A DNA stretch of 64,000 nucleotides from assembly GCF_001522545.3 (NCBI RefSeq), contig NC_031769.1:10594929-10658928 (forward strand). The letters are read 5' to 3'. Positions within the stretch are counted from its first letter, which is position 1. Each line of letters opens with the position of its first letter. The stretch comes from Parus major. Its lineage: Eukaryota > Chordata > Aves > Passeriformes > Paridae. Under the pieces are notes generated by a model that worked only from the letters and a program-made list of their open reading frames with translations, ran no database searches and was not told where the DNA came from. Made by a program: the position numbers and the translations under genes. Below, in pieces: positions 63,793 to 64,000 of the stretch.

Positions 63793-64000
63793 AATGAAAG
63801 ATCAAAACTACATGAAAGAAATATGCAAATAAAGAAAGGATTGGTTTTTCTTAGCATGAAAAATATGGGATGCATTAGATTGATCAGCTTTGACTTCAGT
63901 TTTGGAATGCTGTCTTCACAATAAGCATTGACAAGAATCACAAAGAGATGTTGGAGAAAATGATCAAAGCTGTTAAATTTAGTGAAAGGGTGGTTGCCAG
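63793..64000. other. AT-rich non-coding end of window, nothing recognised
   Basis: Unique sequence with no supported feature. Confidence 0.6.

Noticed and set aside
63349..63941. Frames with WMDG or IHPS repeats as a repeat protein
   Set aside because: They are translations of an (ATCC)n microsatellite within a CR1 fragment.

Overview
Organism and context. The window reads as vertebrate nuclear DNA, most likely bird and possibly a songbird. It is AT-rich and CpG-poor, and has no bacterial gene organisation. The recognisable recent mobile elements are all CR1-type LINE 3' ends, including the end motif around TCCAACCTAAATGATTCTG, which is typical of birds. I find no protein-coding gene, tRNA, rRNA or CRISPR array. 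The longest open frames are transposon relics, frames through simple repeats or assembly gaps, or chance frames. I therefore treat the window as a gene desert or a very large intron. No flanking gene can be named from the sequence.

Layout. 1-10.5 kb: AT-rich non-coding DNA with a 15-bp perfect hairpin, a 36-bp tandem duplication and a probable MIR-type SINE relic near 4.8 kb. 10.56-11.45 kb: the only CpG-rich island. It holds a degenerate 18-19-bp minisatellite followed by a motif-dense stretch that looks like a regulatory element. 11.5-21.5 kb: AT-rich DNA with a striking 38-bp perfect inverted repeat at 17.2 kb. 21.5-24.4 kb: two diverged direct copies of a roughly 300-bp element, each with the same 20-bp palindromic core. 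26.3-36.6 kb: three CR1 fragments (two forward, one reverse with reverse-transcriptase coding remains), a CA microsatellite and a candidate conserved element at 34.5 kb. 38.4-38.8 kb: assembly gap 1, next to a 14-bp tandem repeat. 47.4-48.6 kb: a CR1 stub running into a long GGAA/GGCA array that contains gap 2. 54.4-54.7 kb: an old LINE reverse-transcriptase relic of L2-like type in reverse orientation. 63.1-63.8 kb: a reverse CR1 fragment split by an (ATCC)n array.

How it fits together. Nothing here forms a pathway. The functional candidates are regulatory: the CpG-rich element near 11 kb, the duplicated element at 21.5 and 24.1 kb, and a few motif-rich non-coding stretches. The rest records transposon history, with old MIR/L2 remains beside younger CR1 3' ends, and local mutation such as hairpins, short tandem duplications and tetranucleotide arrays lying inside CR1 copies. 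Family assignments and the idea of conservation come from memory of consensus sequences, without any search or alignment.
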